Source: Haemonchus contortus (lineage: Eukaryota > Nematoda > Chromadorea > Rhabditida > Trichostrongylidae). From it: 64,000 nt of DNA. The notes under the pieces were generated by a model, which saw only the letters and a list, made by a program, of their open reading frames with translations, did not search any database and was not told the origin of the DNA. This document shows positions 1-11,252 of this stretch, piece by piece. Numbering within the stretch: position 1 is the first letter of the stretch; each line of letters starts with the position of its first letter. Both the position numbers and the translations under genes were made by a program. The stretch spans positions 41,394,420 through 41,458,419 of the forward strand of contig LS997566.1 of assembly GCA_000469685.2 (NCBI GenBank), written 5' to 3'.

Positions 1-9
1 TTCGGGATC

Positions 10-215
10 TCCGGGCTTTACCGTTTTTGCATTTTATGCTGCCACCTCCAGATTGGCTCCATATTGCACCAGGGCCAAAGCAAGTGCCTGACTGGTCATG
101 GTCGTGCCCAGGACCAGCCAGGCACACCTCCACAAACCGTCAGAATTTGTTGTGTGGAGCGCTATCAGTGGAGGGGCTACCAGGCTTCACACTCCCAGGA
201 GTATAAAGGTGCCTC
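10..215 (+). repeat. Left arm of a long inverted repeat, cut by window edge
   Basis: About 200 bp here recur in reverse complement at 2262-2462 with roughly 80-90% identity by eye. The best-preserved stretch is around 30-105, where the words CCTCCAGATTGGCTCCATAT and GCAAGTGCCTGACTGGTCAT occur in both arms. The similarity reaches the first bases of the window, so this arm continues outside. The 2-kb interval holds a mariner element. It could be an inverted duplication or a foldback-type element; no target duplication can be seen. Confidence 0.8.
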
Positions 216-290
216 TTAAATTCACACTTAATAAGTGTTGTAATGGGGGAGAAGGGGGGGGGGGGTCCGAACCCTATAATATGGTTCCTA

Positions 291-1551
291 TTAGGTTGAG
301 TCATAAGTCCTCGGACAAATTGGCAGTGATAATATTTACCCTACAATTTTTAAACGGCAATAGCGAATCATTTGAAATATGCCCCATTGGCATCGATGGT
401 CTTCTGCCAATGCTTGGGCAGATCGTAGATGTCCTTGCTTTAGAACGCTGGGAGCTGGCCCTTGGAGAACTCCACCAGTGCCATTTTGATGTCGTCGCGG
501 GTTTGAAATTCCTGACCATCCAGATGACGTTGAAGATGGTGAAAAAGGTGGTAATCCGAGGGATCCAAGTCTGAGGAACATGGTTGGTGTGGTAAACTTG
601 TCCTACCGAAATTCGTCAGTTCAGTTTTGGTCGTTCTTGCAATGTGAGGGCGAGCGTTGTCATGCTGGAAGTGAACTTTGTGCTGCTGTGGACGTGTAGC
701 TTCGGGATTCGCCTTCAAATTCCTCAGTTGCGTAATGTAGACGTGTGCGGTCACTGTGCATCCTTCGTCTAGCAGCTCCCATTATTCGACACGGAGAGCG
801 CTCCACCAAAATCGGAGCATAACCTCCTTGGCGTGTACGTGGGTTTGGGGGAGTCTTCTGCATGCGCACCTTTGTCAATCCATTGAGCACGCCGGTGAAC
901 GTTAGAGTAGAGGTTCGACTTCGCACCCCTGGTGACTAGGTACTCGAGCCACGTGTGGTGCCCTTGAGCGTGAGGAGAGAAAGTGCCACGTCGTCGCGGC
1001 GGTCTATGTCATACTGCTTCGAAGCATGAGGCATCTATGGACTGAGCTTTCGCACCTTGTCGATTGACTTCAATTCACAAAGAACTGTAGACTGACTCTC
1101 CAAGGGTGGCTGCCAATTCACGAGTAGTTTGATACGGATCGGCTTCCACCTGGCTCCGCAGCACCTTCAAATCCAACTTTATTGAGCGTCCCGGACGGTC
1201 TTCATTTTCGACGGAATAGTCGCCCGATGCGAACTTTTGGTGCCACTTGTAAATTGTACACTTCCTGCTTGTAAACGTCCTTCATACCTCTATCGATTGC
1301 CGCGGGTTCATGGCCAGATAAAAAAATAAATATGATGGTGTTGCGGATGTGGAGTTGCGACGGCTTGAAATCATGAGGCATAGTTGCTGGAAAGAAAACA
1401 GTTAGGTGCCTTTTCTAGTATGCGTTTGAAAGAGCTTTCCATACTCTATCTAATAATGCCTCGCACGTTTATTTTCGTCACCTCCTTCCCGAGTTATGAT
1501 CTCTAGAAGTCATCACTATCACATTGTCCGAGGACTTATGACTCAACCTAA
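291..1551. mobile_element. Mariner element, family A, full length, dead
   Basis: The 1,261-bp element is flanked by TA dinucleotides (289-290 and 1552-1553). Its terminal inverted repeats begin TTAGGTTGAGTCATAAGTCC and end with the complement. Length, TA target and transposase remnants match the mariner branch of Tc1/mariner. A shortened relative with the same ends lies at 45596-46287. Confidence 0.92.
310..1381 (-). pseudogene. Mariner transposase pseudogene (family A)
   Basis: The remnant reads from an ATG at 1381 down to about 310. Its N-terminal part (about 1090-1381) holds the first helix-turn-helix region, with the motif DPYQTTRELA. The C-terminal part (440-754) holds two of the three catalytic aspartate blocks: HDNARPH and a degraded SSDLDPSDYHLF. 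Several frameshifts and stops separate these pieces, so no active enzyme can be made. The related copy at 45773-46117 keeps the N-terminal third in a longer open frame. Confidence 0.9.
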
Positions 1552-2261
1552 TATTTGATGGAAGTTGTCCTCGACCTCGATCGTCAATGCAAAGACAACA
1601 GGTTTCCGATTCCGACCTTCCTCTAGGAGTCCACTGCGGACTCCTGAGGGAGAACCAATCAGACTCTCATTCAATTCATCTTCTTGCTGAAGCATCCATG
1701 AGCATTAGGCTTGATATGAAAAGCTGTCAGCCCTGAAGGAAATCATTCTAGCGCCGGATCACTAGATGAGTACTAGATGAAGGGTTTCGGCGATACCCGT
1801 TCCCAACCTGCGATCCCCTAACTTGCGTCCGTGTGAAGGGCTGGCAGGACACGAACAAGAAGGACATCGCTGAAGTCGAGGTGGCTGCAGAAGATGAGTG
1901 ACTGATCGTGAGGAGAGAAGGAAATGGAGATGACCAACCAGAATAGTGGACAAAAACCCTTCAACGGCGCGAGATCAACGCTAGGGTAAAAAACGGTGAA
2001 ATCATGAATTGAAATCATGAACGGTGAATTAGATGAGCCTTCCATCAGTTTTGAAGGAATTCCGTCGAAATAGAACAACAATCAAACCATCACTGTCCAT
2101 ACCATTCAAAGAATTGTATGGACTGTGCAATGTCCATACAATGTCCGAAGACCAGATGATGTGATATCGAGTTTTTTGACTACAAACTACGTGAGGAAGT
2201 TGAGGAGGGGGGGGGGTAGGAAAGGAGGACTCGGAGGTAGGAACGGAGGACTGGGAGTGTT

Positions 2262-2462
2262 CAGCCTGGAAGCTACTTCACTGATCACTGATAGTGCGTC
2301 ACACAAGAAATTCCAACGGCTTGTAGAGGTTATGAGTCTGGGTGGTCCTGGTCAAGACCATGACCAGTCAGGCACTTGCTTTGGTCCTGGTGCAATATGG
2401 AGCCAATCTGGAGGTGGCAGCATAAAATGCAAAAGCGGAAAAGCCCAAAGATTCCGAACCAC
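2262..2462 (-). repeat. Right arm of the long inverted repeat
   Basis: This arm pairs with 10-215. On the minus strand the arm and the 140 bp before it form an open frame (2368-2600) ending with the residues YAATSRLAPYC and then a stop. The left arm keeps the same frame and the same stop position. This is weak evidence that the repeated unit carries the 3' end of a gene. No domain is recognised. Confidence 0.75.
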
Positions 2463-2756
2463 CAACCCATACTAGTCGTCGCTCCTCGAAGTCCACATCG
2501 CTATCCACCACACCATCCGCTGCTGGCAGCTTAACCGTGGAGAGGCTATATGAAACTTCCCCGCACTTTTCAACATGTGACCCCCTTTTTTGGCTACCTT
2601 TCACGTTATTTTCGATGCGCAGTCAACTGGCGCCTTCTACTGTACGGAAAGTCGACGCCATGAATGAAACAAACGACGCTGAGTGGGTTAAATCGGCAGT
2701 TTTTGGCAAAAACATTTTCACTCATTTTTTGGCATTCAGAAGGCCATTTAGCGGAA

Positions 2757-3005
2757 ATGAACCATAGTTTTATACTCAGTGCTCATGCCCCTATACCATG
2801 CAAAAAACCATTTTCAAAAAGCGTCCCACGCCCTGAAAGACCTTCCTTGTTAGATCGAGTGCAGTTAGACGATTTAGCACTAAGAAAAGGAAAAATGAAG
2901 TGCCATGAAGCAGAGAGGATACTGATCGAAGAAGTTTCCTTAAATGAAATAAGCTCTGAGAGCAAGGAATTAGGAGTGAATCAGTGTGAAGGAATCTGCC
3001 ACTGA
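2757..3005 (+). CDS. Hypothetical small protein or terminal exon
   Basis: An open frame of 82 residues starts at an ATG at 2757. It is hydrophilic, rich in Lys, Glu and Ser, with stretches such as RPERPSLLDRVQLDDLALRK that look like real protein rather than random translation. A splice acceptor (TTGGCATTCAG) ends at 2735 and joins the same frame, so it could instead be the last exon of a longer plus-strand gene. No signal peptide, membrane segment or known domain is visible, and no upstream exon was found. Confidence 0.3.
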   Translation: MNHSFILSAHAPIPCKKPFSKSVPRPERPSLLDRVQLDDLALRKGKMKCHEAERILIEEVSLNEISSESKELGVNQCEGICH

Positions 3006-3654
3006 GTGTCCTTTGTTGTTGACTCCGTAATACTTTGACTCCTATAATTCCGCGAGCGGTATGAGTACGGGAAAGGTGAATGCCATAATTATTGCCTTAT
3101 TTAGCGGTCAAGGACTTCAAACGAGGAACCAATTGGTTCGCTATGAAGTTCGTCGTCTCTATTCAAGAGTAACGGAAGGTAACCCATGTGAACAAAGGTC
3201 AAAGTTCATCATTTCCTATTAGGCCTCAGCGCAGCAAAAATCAGAATTGAATGGCGGAAAAGGGAAAGGGAGGAAGTCCAAGGAGGGAAGGAGTGGCAGG
3301 AGTGATAGAGTAATTAAGGAAGTGGAATGTTCAATATGATACTATGCTTCCGTAGAACTTCGTAGCATGTTACAATAAAGGTTCTACACCTAGCAATTAT
3401 GATCCGTTTCCTTTTGCTCGTTTGACAGTAAGTACCAGGCAAAGATCACAGTGAGGAAGAACTGGTAGTCTTTTCGAGTTAACTAGGGCAAAAGGAGTGG
3501 AACGAGTTTGACGGTTAGAGAAACGGCCCTCTGCTCATCTCAGCGATAGCATTCTCTCGAAGGCGCAGATTGCCGTGACAACGCCTTTGCAGATTTTTTA
3601 TTGCTTGAAATATATGGCCCCGAGAATGGTTACGGAGCGTAGGAAGGGGATTAA

Positions 3655-4298
3655 CCCTTTGACGACCATGGCACCCGCCGGCGGGTGCCACTATGACTGG
3701 CGCATGGAACCATGGCACCCAATGTTGGGTGCCACCATGTTTTTTTTCTTTATTTGCACATTTGAAACTTATTTGATATTTTCATTATTAATAACTAACT
3801 TCATGGTATTTATATTCAACATGGTCCACATTATTGTTTTGTTAAAGCTTATTTATTACAAACGTATATATACAATGGGGTATCACTGAAGAAAAAAGCT
3901 AGGTACTTCCGCAAGATTTTCGTTCATCCCGGAAACATTGCAGACAGTAAAAGCCGTAACAACTGTTGCACTGTGTTTTCACTTTCTTAGCAGGCGCACT
4001 AGCAAAGCATAATTTGATACTAAAGAATCTTAATGTAATACGCATTTTTACTGTAAACATTATTTTTAGAATTTGTCCCACATTCCAAACTCCATTTTCA
4101 AGCCTTACTCAATTATAATGGATGAAATAATAGTTTGATACTTCCATTTCAAGCGAAATATTGCTAAACTTATTGAGTCAGAGAAAGGGGTTACCCCTGG
4201 GACCATGGCACCCACCGGTGGGTGCCAGTCGCGCACGAGAAGAAAGGGGCGTGGTTCCATGGGCGCGTCACGTCGAAATCGGCATTGTCGTCAAAGGG
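3655..4298. mobile_element. piggyBac-type non-autonomous element
   Basis: The 644-bp element is flanked on both sides by TTAA (3651-3654, 4299-4302), the canonical piggyBac target duplication. It has terminal inverted repeats CCCTTTGACGAC. Inside are three copies of a 20-bp palindrome with arms GGCACCC/GGGTGCC (3670-3689, 3714-3733, 4207-4226). A minus-strand frame inside carries a Cys-rich remnant of the transposase. Confidence 0.88.
3899..4081 (-). pseudogene. piggyBac transposase C-terminal cysteine-rich remnant
   Basis: The frame contains KTQCNSCYGFYCLQCF, a C-x2-C...C-x2-C arrangement resembling the zinc-binding RING/PHD-like domain that ends piggyBac transposases. It lies next to one end of a TTAA-flanked element, where the transposase C-terminus would be expected. 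The catalytic region is absent. The match is to a short pattern only. Confidence 0.5.
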
Positions 4299-4302
4299 TT
4301 AA

Positions 4303-4641
4303 ACAATTAACGATTAACGCTCAAAAATCGATTTGGATCGATTTTTAGGCGGTCATCACGCTATGGACACTATCGCTCAGTGATCCCAGAAAAGGACGAG
4401 TTTAACGACTTTGTAGGAGATGATACCATCTGAAATGAAGCACGTTTGTTGCTGATGCAGTGAGCTGATAACGGCTAATACCTAACACCAGTTGCTATGC
4501 AATTACTGACATTACATTACACCCGAACACCCCTCGAGTGTCAGAACCTCGCCCATACAAAAATAAGCAAATTACAGAAAAGCTTGGATAACGGAATGTC
4601 GTGAGATCCCGCAGCCATTGTACATCTCACCATGCTGCAAC
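4303..4641. other. No gene seen
   Basis: This short gap between two transposable elements has no convincing frame or repeat. Confidence 0.5.
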
Positions 4642-4645
4642 TCAA

Positions 4646-5138
4646 AGGCACAATTCACGATAAAATTGAGGTGCCCGTTTTTATTCGAGAAACGGAAGTA
4701 TAGATTGGGAATAGTACTTAGGTAGTGAAGAAAGCGAGAGAATTCGCCGATTTCGAGAAAAATATGACTCCTAAAAAGTAAGGGAAATAGAGATTGCCAT
4801 GACGGAAATAACATGGACGGGGTATTCGGACGAGAAGTTATTGCAATTGTACAAAGAGCTGAATACATCAAGAAAAAACTGTAGAGAATGTCTATCGCTG
4901 TCGCTATGGGTCATAACAAATTATTTAAACTTCCTACATGGGTTCCCTTGTGATCGGTGCAGCCTCAACAATGCCGATGAAAATGGTCCACAGGATACAC
5001 ACGGGCCAATCTTTGAGCCATTAAAACTCCTTAACTAGGCCGTTTTCCGACCTAATAGTGCCAGATATGGTTTACAGGGGGCCTCAAATTCATCCTGTGG
5101 GAAAATTTCAGAAACCGTTTTTATCGTGATCTGTGCCT
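4646..5138 (+). mobile_element. MITE family B, copy 1
   Basis: The 493-bp element has terminal inverted repeats AGGCACAATTCACGATAAAA / TTTTTATCGTGATCTGTGCC and is flanked on both sides by TCAA (4642-4645, 5139-5142). Its reverse-complement relative lies at 41205-41710. The four-base TYAA target suggests mobilisation by a piggyBac-like transposase, but this is inference. No transposase frame is present. Confidence 0.82.
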
Positions 5139-5142
5139 TCAA

Positions 5143-8100
5143 GAATGGTATGCGTACCTATCGCAAAAGAAGTCATAATTGTCGGAAGTGGTATCGGAGT
5201 GAGTGACCCAGTACTATACGAGCACGGTCAAGAGTTCGGATCTCACATTGGTACAGGTCTTGGCTGAGCAAACCATCCTCCGCTCCACCGTGCAGCTCTC
5301 CACCCCCCCCCCTCTCTCTCAGGCATCAGGGGTCGCTCAACAGGTGCAAGACTTTCGTAGGTCTTTGCATATTCCTTTGCATATTCCATACAGGCGACCA
5401 AAACGCTACAGCAAGCTCGATTCAAAATCAGATGCGGTGCGCATCAAGAAATGGAGTCAATTAATACCGAATAGCTTTGCCTTTCATTTTTTATCTTTTT
5501 TATGTTCTTAATGATCGATCACTGAGTGAAGAGACAAAATGTAAACTCTTATTTCTACTTATCCAAGTAATAGTATAAAAATTTCATGATAGAGAACTGA
5601 TTTCTTTGGGATTCTGACAGAACAGCAACAAAATAAAATTTTCTCATACATCAATGTAACTATTCAATTGGATAACTACAATTTGATTTTTTAAATGCAG
5701 TAGTTGAAGTTTTCATTTGAAAGCTAGAATAATAAAAAGGCACACAATATTCTCAGCAATCGAACCGAGTAATGGCGAATGAATCAGCACAATCAAAGCA
5801 CAATATGTAGGAATCGAAAATAATGACGAATGAAAATAGAAAAGAAATGGCGATTTAAAAAATAGTGTAATAACACACGATCAATTACCCTTCAGGTATT
5901 TCTGAATGGAAGTGCCAAATTGTAGAAAGGCAGAAGAAATGGTAGAATTCGTGGATCATCAAGTTCACATTCACGGAATCCTTTTGCAAAAGGGTTCGAT
6001 TCGATCTTCAGTGAAGTGATCTGAGTAAAAAAGAAAGAAATAGAATACAGCAACGAAAAAAATAAATCGAATACATTGAAGGAGGAACTATCTTCTAGTC
6101 AACATTGGTTTGATCTTTTCATTCGAGAAAGGTAAAGTTATGCTCTTGTGAGACAGTATCTCGTTTATTTTTTGCTGGGTTAATTTTCTAATCCAGAAGA
6201 TCCCCTACGAAAGAACCTAAAGGTTACTTCAGTTGAGCTTTCCACAGTAGGGCTAAAGATGAAGGCCAATCAGTCAAGGATAAGTAATTCATTTTCTGAA
6301 AAGTCATTTAACCAGGCTTTGATGATTCACCGGAACTCCCTATTTTAACAGATCTTGGCTGCACAATGGTCACCAAAGGACGGCGTTGGGGGGAAGGAGG
6401 GAGACAGGGAAGAAAACCGATGTGGGAAGGGTTATACTTTTCGAAGGGTTCATATTACTACGTAATGGAGACGGGGAATAGACTACGATGTTATATGGGA
6501 ATGCTAAGTATTATGGTCAGATTGATTCAGAATGAAATTCGGATTACGCACGCGAAGGCATTCCCATTTCACTATACCTGCCCTTAATTCGCTACACGGA
6601 AGCAGCAGTAATGCGTATTCACTTCTACGATTCATCTCTGAACCCAAAAGTTGGTCGGAAACGATTCTGGGTGATCCTAATAAAGCCAGGTTCAGTAATA
6701 CCGGATAGTAATAAATGAGATGCCTTAATGCGAGAATGAAATAGCTCCGATAAATATACTCTTTTCAAATCATACATACAACCCGGAAAAATACGCGACC
6801 TGAGGTTTTTCGTTCAGCAGCTCTTGGAAAAATGAAAAGGTGAATCTTAAAGTGGCTTCGTTAAGCTGTTTTTCGATGAACGGTTGGTTTTTGAATCAAT
6901 CATGTGTAGGAAATCAAAAAAGTAGCGAATATAGCTGCTGAAGCAGAAATCGTAGGCATTAAATGTTTACTTGAGCGGTTGCTTGGAGTATCACGTAACC
7001 GTTGGCAACCTTCGGCCAAATCCAATCAAGCCCACCTCTGAGATTTGAACATTACAAGGGCTGAGGGCCGAATTCACCAAACCCCCTTTACTTGGCAGGA
7101 CTCTAGTCTCAGATAGAAAAAAGGGTCATGATGGACAGTGAGCGATAGCCATCCGATAATTCCTTGGTGAAAACGCAGTCTTCTCACCATTTCTGTATAA
7201 ATTAGCCCAATTTTTCAAATGTAGGCAGAAGTTACTGCTAAATATTTAATTTTTCTCTATTCTATGACTTTACCTGGCTGTAAAAGGAGTATTATGATCT
7301 TGAAAAACTAAGCTTCAGGATTTTTGGAAGAGCTGAGTACTAATTATCTTTCCAGTTCTCCACTTTCATTCTCGGGGAGCACGAAATCCAACCTTGTTAA
7401 CTCCCTTGGCTCTGGGCCACGGAAACGTTGTGATAGAATGTTTTCAACTTGAAGCATGGATGGCCAGGTCTTTAGGTTTTTGGATCTATACATACATTAT
7501 ACATTCATGGGGGGGGCTATGAATTTTCCTTCTGCCGCGACAAAGCCATGCCCCTACAGATCCCAGAAATGAAACTTATATAGTGCTTGAGCACATTGCA
7601 TACTATGGGAGCTACTTGTTATTGGAAAGTTTCGAATTAGGATCACCTGTATCGCCTGTCGACTTGTTGATCCTCGATGTCCTCGAGCGAGTGCCAGTAA
7701 GTCTCCATCAGATCCTGTCGCGAGCCAGAGTAGTCCAGTGAATCGTATCCACTCGAGGGACACGGCATAAAACATTCCTTTCGTTCAGACTTTGCGTGAA
7801 AAGTGTGACCATCGCGCTGGCTGCCGTCCCGGTAATGTTCGATGTCCCGAGGGATCCAGTAATAAAGGCCATTGCAACGGTCACCACATTACCGCGTAAC
7901 GGGTCCGGCCCATCTGATAACCGACTTCTTGGCCCAAGTAGCGGCATTTTGATCTTCGTACCTTGATGGGGTTTGGTACTCCGGATTTCCTTCTGCACTA
8001 GCAAGCACAGAATATCAAGTTGGTATAACTCAGAAAAATGTGGCCAAATAGATTGTCAGTGGTTGGTAGTTAATCATTCCAGTGGGAATCTTTCTCAGCG

Positions 8101-8270
8101 CCTATTTGTTGTCAACTCCAGGGGCGCACAAAAACTTCACGACAAAAAAAGTTGCATCTAGCGAATCTTTATGAAAGCTTAACTTCTGATATATAATACA
8201 TACCTCTCCTCCTTCAAATTTCTCCATTACCATCCTTTTCGATTTTGCCACACATTTGTTCAACAATTAT
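5143..8270. other. 3.1 kb without recognisable genes
   Basis: The stretch is A+T-rich with short random frames only. 7554-8004 has two overlapping minus-strand frames of 73 and 98 codons with some coding-like character, but no splice signals tie them together and no domain is recognised. Confidence 0.5.
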
Positions 8271-8687
8271 TATTAGGTTGATGCATAATTATTGCGAATT
8301 TTTTTCAGCAAATTTTACTTGAAGAAACGATAGAAATATTAAGCAAAGACATGTTCAACTAATTACTCTAGAACTTATCCACCATCTACGTCAAGCACTG
8401 TTTCACATTTGATAGGCAGTCGGATTCCACAGGTGATGAAGTTTTGATTCTTGAAGGCGATCAACGCCTTGACGTCGGCCATCAAGTCATCCATTCCGTC
8501 GAAAGTTCTATTCGTTAGCCAATTTTTCGATTGACGTGATGTTCCATAGTAGTTCCTGTTGGTGAACAGGGCGACCGTAGAAGTAGATTCAATTTTTCAA
8601 TGAGCTTTGGCTGACTGTTCCATCGCCGAGAAGCCTTTTGAGATAACGTTATGGCTGTGCCACCTTCAAACCTTTCTCGAAGTAATA

Positions 8688-10260
8688 CAGTGCGTTTCAT
8701 AATTATAAGGTCACCCCAGATTTTTGCGATTCCGGAGAAAGCAGCCAGAATGGAATATTTTGACAAACACTAATAGATTCCTCGTCACAATGTACCTCCG
8801 TACTCAAATTTTGGTCGCAATATCTTTCACCTCAAATTCTTTACGAATTTTTTAAAGATAGTGTCGGCTTTTGCACCGTTTCATAATTATAAGGTCACCC
8901 TGAGGATGTAAATGATTTGTCAATGTTAATGGCATACGTACAACAGTTAGTAATCTATAGCTCCTCCTTGTTTAGGAGCAACATCAAAGAGCCCGTGTGA
9001 CGTACTAGAAACTAGGTTTCGAAGATGTTCCTCATCGGTTGCTCTCCATGCTTCGATAACTGCTCGCTTCAGCTCTTCTTTGCCCTGGAACTGACGGTTA
9101 TTCGCATAAACCTGTCTGAATATTATGTCCCAGATATGTTTCATCCGACTGAGGTCAGGACTGCAGGCTGGCCATGGTAGGACGCTTATTTATTGGCATT
9201 GCAGCCACTCATCCGTTGCACTGCTCACATGATTGTAGGCGTTATCTTGTTGAAAGACATAGTTGAGGTGACGGCGATGGCATAGAAAAGGTACTAGATG
9301 ATGCTCCAAGACTTTCTGGTAATCCTTGAAATCCATACTGCAGCTCACGACAACACGACATCATTGCAGAACGCACCCCGCACCATAGGCTTCCTCCACC
9401 GAAACTGCGACGGCTGAAGTAGACTGGTTCCTTCCTCAAGTCGCGTTAGTACCGCTTGTTTCCGTCAGACTGAATTTCTTTTCATCCGAAAAGACGACCT
9501 GAGTAGGGATTATTCAGCTCTATGGTGAGATTTTGATGCAGATCCACCTTTGCCCAATCTCTCCCTAGGTTCATCTTTGCAAATCCGAGTCGAGCCTCTT
9601 TGTGACGATCGGTGATTCGTGGCACCTTCTCCATTGCTTGCCTGATGATGTTCTCGCATCTTCTCACTGCTCTCCAGACTGTAGTTTCCGACACAGAGGG
9701 GTTTAATTCCGATCGGATCTGGTTCAAGGAGGACGTACTGTTGGAAACAGTCCTCAGAATCTTTCGCTCGTCACGGACAGTAATCTTTCATTGGTTTCCA
9801 CAGTCGGTGTTATATCTAGGGACTTCAGGGCTCTAAAGGAATCTTTGAATAGACGAGGGAGATCTCTCTATTTGCCTGAAAATGGCTCGAGTACAGATCC
9901 CAGCTTCATGATGAGCCTTCTCATCAGAGGAAAGCAGATGACCACGAGCCATGTTGACAGTCAGGTTTAGAAATGATTTTGCTACACATGTTTACCTCTA
10001 CAAGTATCTTCAAACACGAAATTTCCTCTCTTTCGTTAAGAATTGTTCACTTTCTCAGGGTGACCTTATAATTATGAAACGGTGCAAAAACCGATAAACT
10101 GTCCTAAAAAAGTTCAAAAGAATGCAGCAGCGGCTAAGAAACGGATACCTAGGTTATTCGTGCTGGGGAATCTGTTCATGATGCTAGAAAAAATCCTTAA
10201 TGATTACTTTTTTTGAAAGTGCAAAAATTTAGGGTGACCTTATAATTATGAAACGCACTG
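8688..10260. mobile_element. Tc1-like element with paired direct repeats in each inverted repeat
   Basis: The 1,573-bp element is flanked by TA (8686-8687, 10261-10262). Each terminal inverted repeat is about 200 bp and contains the word GTTTCATAATTATAAGG twice: at the outer edge (8688-8717; 10231-10260) and about 170-190 bp inside (8878-8903; 10054-10085). This matches the IR/DR layout of some Tc1/mariner elements such as Sleeping Beauty, where each repeat is a transposase binding site. The insertion site is proven by the uninterrupted mariner copy at 56023-56596. Confidence 0.92.
8947..9952 (-). pseudogene. Tc1-type transposase pseudogene
   Basis: The frame begins with an ATG at 9952 and the residues MARGHLLSSDEKA, a typical Tc1 N-terminus ahead of the paired DNA-binding domain. 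Further on are FSDEKKFSL (first catalytic Asp block), QQDNAYNH (second Asp block) and PACSPDLSRMKHIWD. In the last, Lys replaces the third catalytic acid. The C-terminal part from 9144 to 8947 is open. Many stops and frameshifts show that it is inactive. Confidence 0.9.
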
Positions 10261-10492
10261 TAGAGCACAATTTGGCGAATATGAGGATAACTTTCTAGAC
10301 ATATTTCTGTTGAGGAAAGCGAGTAGATTATTTCTGTAAAAATTCCGACTTCGATCTTGAAATGGTATGGGGTGAAAAGGAGCCGCGAAAAAATCCGCAA
10401 CAATTATGCACCAACCTATTAATTTAATTCAATCGACGCTGCAAGATCAAAGGCAATCCACTTCGAGAATAGTCTGACGCTTAGTTTGGAGC

Positions 10493-10715
10493 ATTATAGC
10501 ATTTCTGATAGCGAATTTTTTCACCCACTGTCTCAAAATGCCACTGGCCATCCAAAAATTCATAGCCCTGTCGCCCATGGTCCAGGGTATAGTTTCGAGT
10601 ATGACGATGCTTACATTTGAAATCGTTATGACAGTATCTGAAGTAGAGGGTTTTACTACCCACAGACTCCAGCATTTCAGTGGCCGTCCAAAGTTCCAGA
10701 GCCCTGTCGTCCATG
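10493..10715 (-). repeat. Direct duplication of a roughly 90-bp coding-like unit
   Basis: Two direct copies read on the minus strand, at about 10493-10578 and 10624-10715, with about 70-75% identity by eye. Both begin CATGG(A/G)CGACAGGGCT. The downstream copy is open (HGRQGYEFLDGQWHF). The other has stops in the equivalent frame. This looks like a duplicated exon of which one copy has decayed; no family is recognised. Confidence 0.45.
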
Positions 10716-11252
10716 CCTCAGAGCTGAGCTCATATGATTCACACTGTATTTTAGCTATTCTATGCCCACTTTCACTTTCATAAGCCGGAATCCACTCGGA
10801 AGCTTATAGAGAATAGTACTCAACAGTATCTCCTATGTGGTCTAGGAAGGGGTAGTAGACGCTCTATCAGGAAGGTAGTATCAACAAAATACATTCCTTG
10901 TCTTGTCAGACGGATTAAACGCAACCCTGTCAAACTGATATCCATGTTGATGAACTTTCAGGGCCAAGGGGAGATCACTGTCTGGGTGATGATGGGTAAA
11001 GAGGAAAGAGGAAGTCATGAAAAAGGGAACAAAGGAAGGGGAATCCCCTAAAGCAGCAGTTACAAGTGCGGAGCAATAGCAGCTGAACTATTATAGCTGA
11101 ATTTTTCGAATGAAATTTAATGGATATTGGAAAAAGAAACATTTGAGTTCATGCGGTGGACCGAATTATCCCGTTGAACGATGCCAACAAACCAAATTAC
11201 GAACCCTATGACCGATCACTTCCTCAGAAAACTCTTTTGAGCCAATCTTAAT

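Larger units (their letters stand above)
8273..10419. mobile_element. Mariner family B deletion derivative, split by a Tc1 insertion
   Basis: The ends are TTAGGTTGATGCATAATTAT and its complement, with TA on both sides. Removing the inserted 1,573-bp Tc1-like element leaves about 574 bp, the same length as the intact copy at 56023-56596, which has matching internal sequence. The remnant codes on the minus strand for mariner N-terminal residues joined to mariner C-terminal residues, so the core was deleted before copying. Confidence 0.88.
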
